Part shown: piece after piece, positions 32,854-34,508 of the stretch | Position numbering within the stretch: position 1 is the first letter of the stretch | Layout of the letters: the number at the start of each line of letters is the position of its first letter | Assembly (NCBI GenBank): GCA_959596515.1 | Contig: CAUFXR010000016.1 | Span: forward strand, 1 to 34,508 | DNA: 34,508 nucleotides | From: an uncultured Oscillospiraceae bacterium | GTDB taxonomy: Bacteria > Bacillota > Clostridia > Oscillospirales > Acutalibacteraceae | Direction of reading: 5' to 3' | Made by a program: the position numbers and the translations under genes | The notes under the pieces: generated by a model | What the model saw: only the letters and a program-made list of their open reading frames with translations | Database searches by the model: none | What the model was told of the DNA's origin: nothing

Positions 32854-32967
32854 TCCTGACACTCCCAATTGCTCATTTTTTAAAAGCCAACATCCATAGA
32901 AAACCATGCCCCCTATATCTCTGCTTTCGGCGTTGCGAGCACGGTTCCTATTATCTCTATTGTAATT

Positions 32968-32996
32968 ATTATACCAATATTTTTACATTTTCTCAA
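32968..32996 (-). promoter_or_regulatory. Promoter of the ppx-ppk1 operon
   Basis: Minus strand TTGAGA (32996-32991), a 17-base spacer and a perfect TATAAT (32973-32968), about 110 bases before the ppx start. This and the galE promoter diverge within a 320-bp gap (32854-33173) in which nothing else was seen. Confidence 0.82.
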
Positions 32997-33110
32997 TGGA
33001 ACATTGATGGTTTTGCCCATTAAATTCTGATTAAAACTGTTATCTGCCCCTTTTTCATTCACGGATTTTACCCTTTCTATGGATATTTCACTCATTTTTT
33101 CGTTTCTTTC

Positions 33111-33139
33111 TTGTCGGTAAGATCAGCGGGTGGTATACT
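33111..33139 (+). promoter_or_regulatory. Promoter of galE
   Basis: TTGTCG (33111-33116), a 17-base spacer and TATACT (33134-33139), with about 30 bases to the galE start. Confidence 0.75.
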
Positions 33140-33173
33140 AAAACAAAATAAATTTGTTCGGGAGGACTCATCA

Positions 33174-34187
33174 ATGTCTATTTTAGTTACCGGCGGCGCC
33201 GGATATATTGGCAGCCACACATGTGTAGAACTGCTGGAAGCGGGGTACCAGGTGGTTGTAGTGGACAATCTATGCAATTCCAGTTCAAAAGCCCTGGATC
33301 GGGTACAGGAAATCACCGGGAAAAATTTGACGTTTTACCACAATGACCTACTGGACCCAGAAGCCCTGGAAACTATTTTTCAAAAGGAAAACATTGATGC
33401 GGTAATCCATTTTGCCGGTCTAAAAGCGGTTGGGGAATCGGTACAGAAGCCCTTGGAATACTATCATAATAATCTCACAGGCACTTTCATTCTGCTGGAA
33501 AAAATGAGAAAATATCAGGTAAAGAATTTTGTGTTTAGTTCCTCCGCTACGGTCTACGGGAGCCCTAAGTCCGTACCTATTCGCGAGGATTTTCCTCTCC
33601 ATGTTACCAATCCCTATGGCAGGACCAAATTGATGTTGGAGGAGGTACTCACCGACGTCCACACAGCAGATCCCTCTTTCAACGTGATCCTGCTTCGTTA
33701 CTTCAACCCTATTGGCGCCCATCGCAGCGGCAGAATCGGGGAAAATCCCAAAGGAATCCCCAACAACCTGCTTCCCTACATTACTCAGGTCGCGATTGGG
33801 AAACTACCCAAGATAAACGTGTTCGGCAGTGACTATGACACTCCCGACGGCACCGGCGTTCGGGATTATATCCATGTGGTGGATCTGGCCAAAGGCCATG
33901 TGAAAGCTATCGAGAAGCTGAAAGAAAATCCCGGCGTAGAGATTTACAATCTTGGCACAGGAATCGGTTACAGCGTTTTGGATATTATCCATAACTTTGA
34001 GAAGGCCTGCGGCAAGAAACTCCCCTATGAAATTACCGCCCGACGGCCCGGCGATATCGCAGAGTGCTATGCGGACTGTTCCAAGGCGAAAAAAGAATTA
34101 GACTGGGAAGCGCAGTATACCTTAAAGGATATGTGCGAGGATAGTTGGCGCTGGCAGAAAAATAATCCAAATGGTTACGAGAATTAA
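33174..34187 (+). CDS. galE: UDP-glucose 4-epimerase
   Basis: Interconverts UDP-glucose and UDP-galactose (Leloir pathway, supply of galactosyl groups for envelope sugars). The 337-residue product is an extended short-chain dehydrogenase: NAD-binding GGAGYIGSH (residues 7-15), the SSSATVYG strand with the catalytic Ser/Thr, YGRTK with the catalytic Tyr and Lys, and the RPGD segment near the C terminus. ATG at 33174 lies seven bases after GGGAGGA. It is a single gene with its own promoter and terminator. Confidence 0.96.
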   Translation: MSILVTGGAGYIGSHTCVELLEAGYQVVVVDNLCNSSSKALDRVQEITGKNLTFYHNDLLDPEALETIFQKENIDAVIHFAGLKAVGESVQKPLEYYHNNLTGTFILLEKMRKYQVKNFVFSSSATVYGSPKSVPIREDFPLHVTNPYGRTKLMLEEVLTDVHTADPSFNVILLRYFNPIGAHRSGRIGENPKGIPNNLLPYITQVAIGKLPKINVFGSDYDTPDGTGVRDYIHVVDLAKGHVKAIEKLKENPGVEIYNLGTGIGYSVLDIIHNFEKACGKKLPYEITARRPGDIAECYADCSKAKKELDWEAQYTLKDMCEDSWRWQKNNPNGYEN

Positions 34188-34294
34188 AAAGGTCTGCCTC
34201 CAGAAGTAATTTTCTTTTAAAAAGCAAGCAAGGCTTTTAAAGTTCTGTTCTTTAAATTCCGGCTAAAAAATAGGCACCAAATGAATAAACAGTG

Positions 34295-34333
34295 AAAAAG
34301 TCACGAAAACGAATCATCTTCGTGACTTTTTTT
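34295..34333 (+). terminator. Terminator of galE
   Basis: A 13-bp perfect stem, AAAAAGTCACGAA (34295-34307) with TTCGTGACTTTTT (34319-34331), loop of 11 and a T7 run. It lies 107 bases behind the stop. Confidence 0.87.
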
Positions 34334-34350
34334 ATTTAATATGGTATAGT
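34322..34350 (+). promoter_or_regulatory. Possible promoter pointing into the right-end repeat
   Basis: GTGACT (34322-34327), a 17-base spacer and TATAGT (34345-34350) overlap the terminator. About 100 bases follow before the repeat, with no clear gene start; the 34188-34456 stretch is otherwise empty. Confidence 0.3.
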
Positions 34351-34456
34351 GAAAACAAAGGAAAAGAAATTTATCCTTAGCAAACTATCCAAAGCGACAA
34401 CAGAAAATAGATTGGTTCCGACAATATTTTCTATGAAATCGTTTCAGAGACTGTTT

Positions 34457-34508
34457 GGCACTGTAAAGTAAATATGAAAAATTAGGACCCGAAATCAGCC
34501 AATATCGC
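34457..34508. repeat. Right copy of the 52-bp terminal inverted repeat
   Basis: Exact reverse complement of 2-53. It begins GGCACTGTAAAG at 34457 and runs off the window end. Bases before it (to 34456) do not match those beside the left copy, so the tip of the repeated element is at 34457. Confidence 0.8.

Noticed and set aside
2..34508. Linear plasmid or phage with terminal inverted repeats
   Set aside because: The contents are core chromosomal genes (recA, rnpB, cysS, pgsA) and there are no replication, capsid or terminase genes; opposed insertion sequences explain the ends better.

Overview
This window reads as a stretch of chromosome from a spore-forming, mid-GC member of the Clostridia, probably in or near the Oscillospirales/Ruminococcaceae. 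The grounds are a class A RNase P RNA (Bacilli usually carry class B), a three-gene GerA/GerB/GerC spore germinant-receptor operon, DUF1385 beside prmC, a recA-recX-rimO-pgsA cluster, strong AGGAGG-type ribosome binding sites, and intrinsic terminators with A-tract/T-tract stems. The placement is inference; no rRNA or tRNA gene was seen.

Layout. (1) 1-2210: the end of a repeated element, then pncB (minus) and a small XRE regulator (plus) diverging from an AT-rich region. (2) 2212-4880: rnpB (minus), whose promoter lies in the 3' end of a MocR-type regulator gene. That regulator diverges from an ECF S component, with an inverted repeat between them, suggesting a vitamin (possibly B6) uptake module. 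(3) 5203-10355: gerXA-gerXB-gerXC (minus), divergent from a DUF421-DUF4363 pair (plus). (4) 10458-18639: a long minus-strand housekeeping block, cysE-cysS, rimO-pgsA, recA-recX and DUF1385-prmC. (5) 18643-23289: lipoprotein - response regulator - histidine kinase, preceded by trmB. (6) 23807-27136: a CUT1 sugar ABC transporter (binding protein and two permeases, no ATPase). (7) 27142-27711: a 585-bp gene-free stretch holding a degenerate 20-bp tandem array of about 12 units. (8) 27722-32853: pfkA and the ppx-ppk1 polyphosphate operon (minus). (9) 33174-34508: galE (plus), its terminator, and the second copy of the repeated element.

The genes are mostly core metabolism and genome maintenance: NAD salvage, cysteine synthesis and charging, phospholipid synthesis, ribosome and tRNA modification, recombination, glycolysis and polyphosphate. 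The accessory parts are the germination operon with its divergent DUF421/DUF4363 partner, the MocR/ECF pair, the lipoprotein-linked two-component system and the sugar transporter. There is no phage, CRISPR array or defence island.

The strongest leads outside ordinary annotation are: the helically phased 10/20-bp T-rich array at 27261-27520, with a four-unit relative at 5111-5150; the exact 52-bp inverted repeat at the two ends of the window, which looks like two opposed copies of an insertion sequence; the DUF421-DUF4363 pair sharing a short promoter region with a germinant receptor; the MocR-ECF operator; and a Ppx-like protein whose phosphate-binding motifs are eroded.
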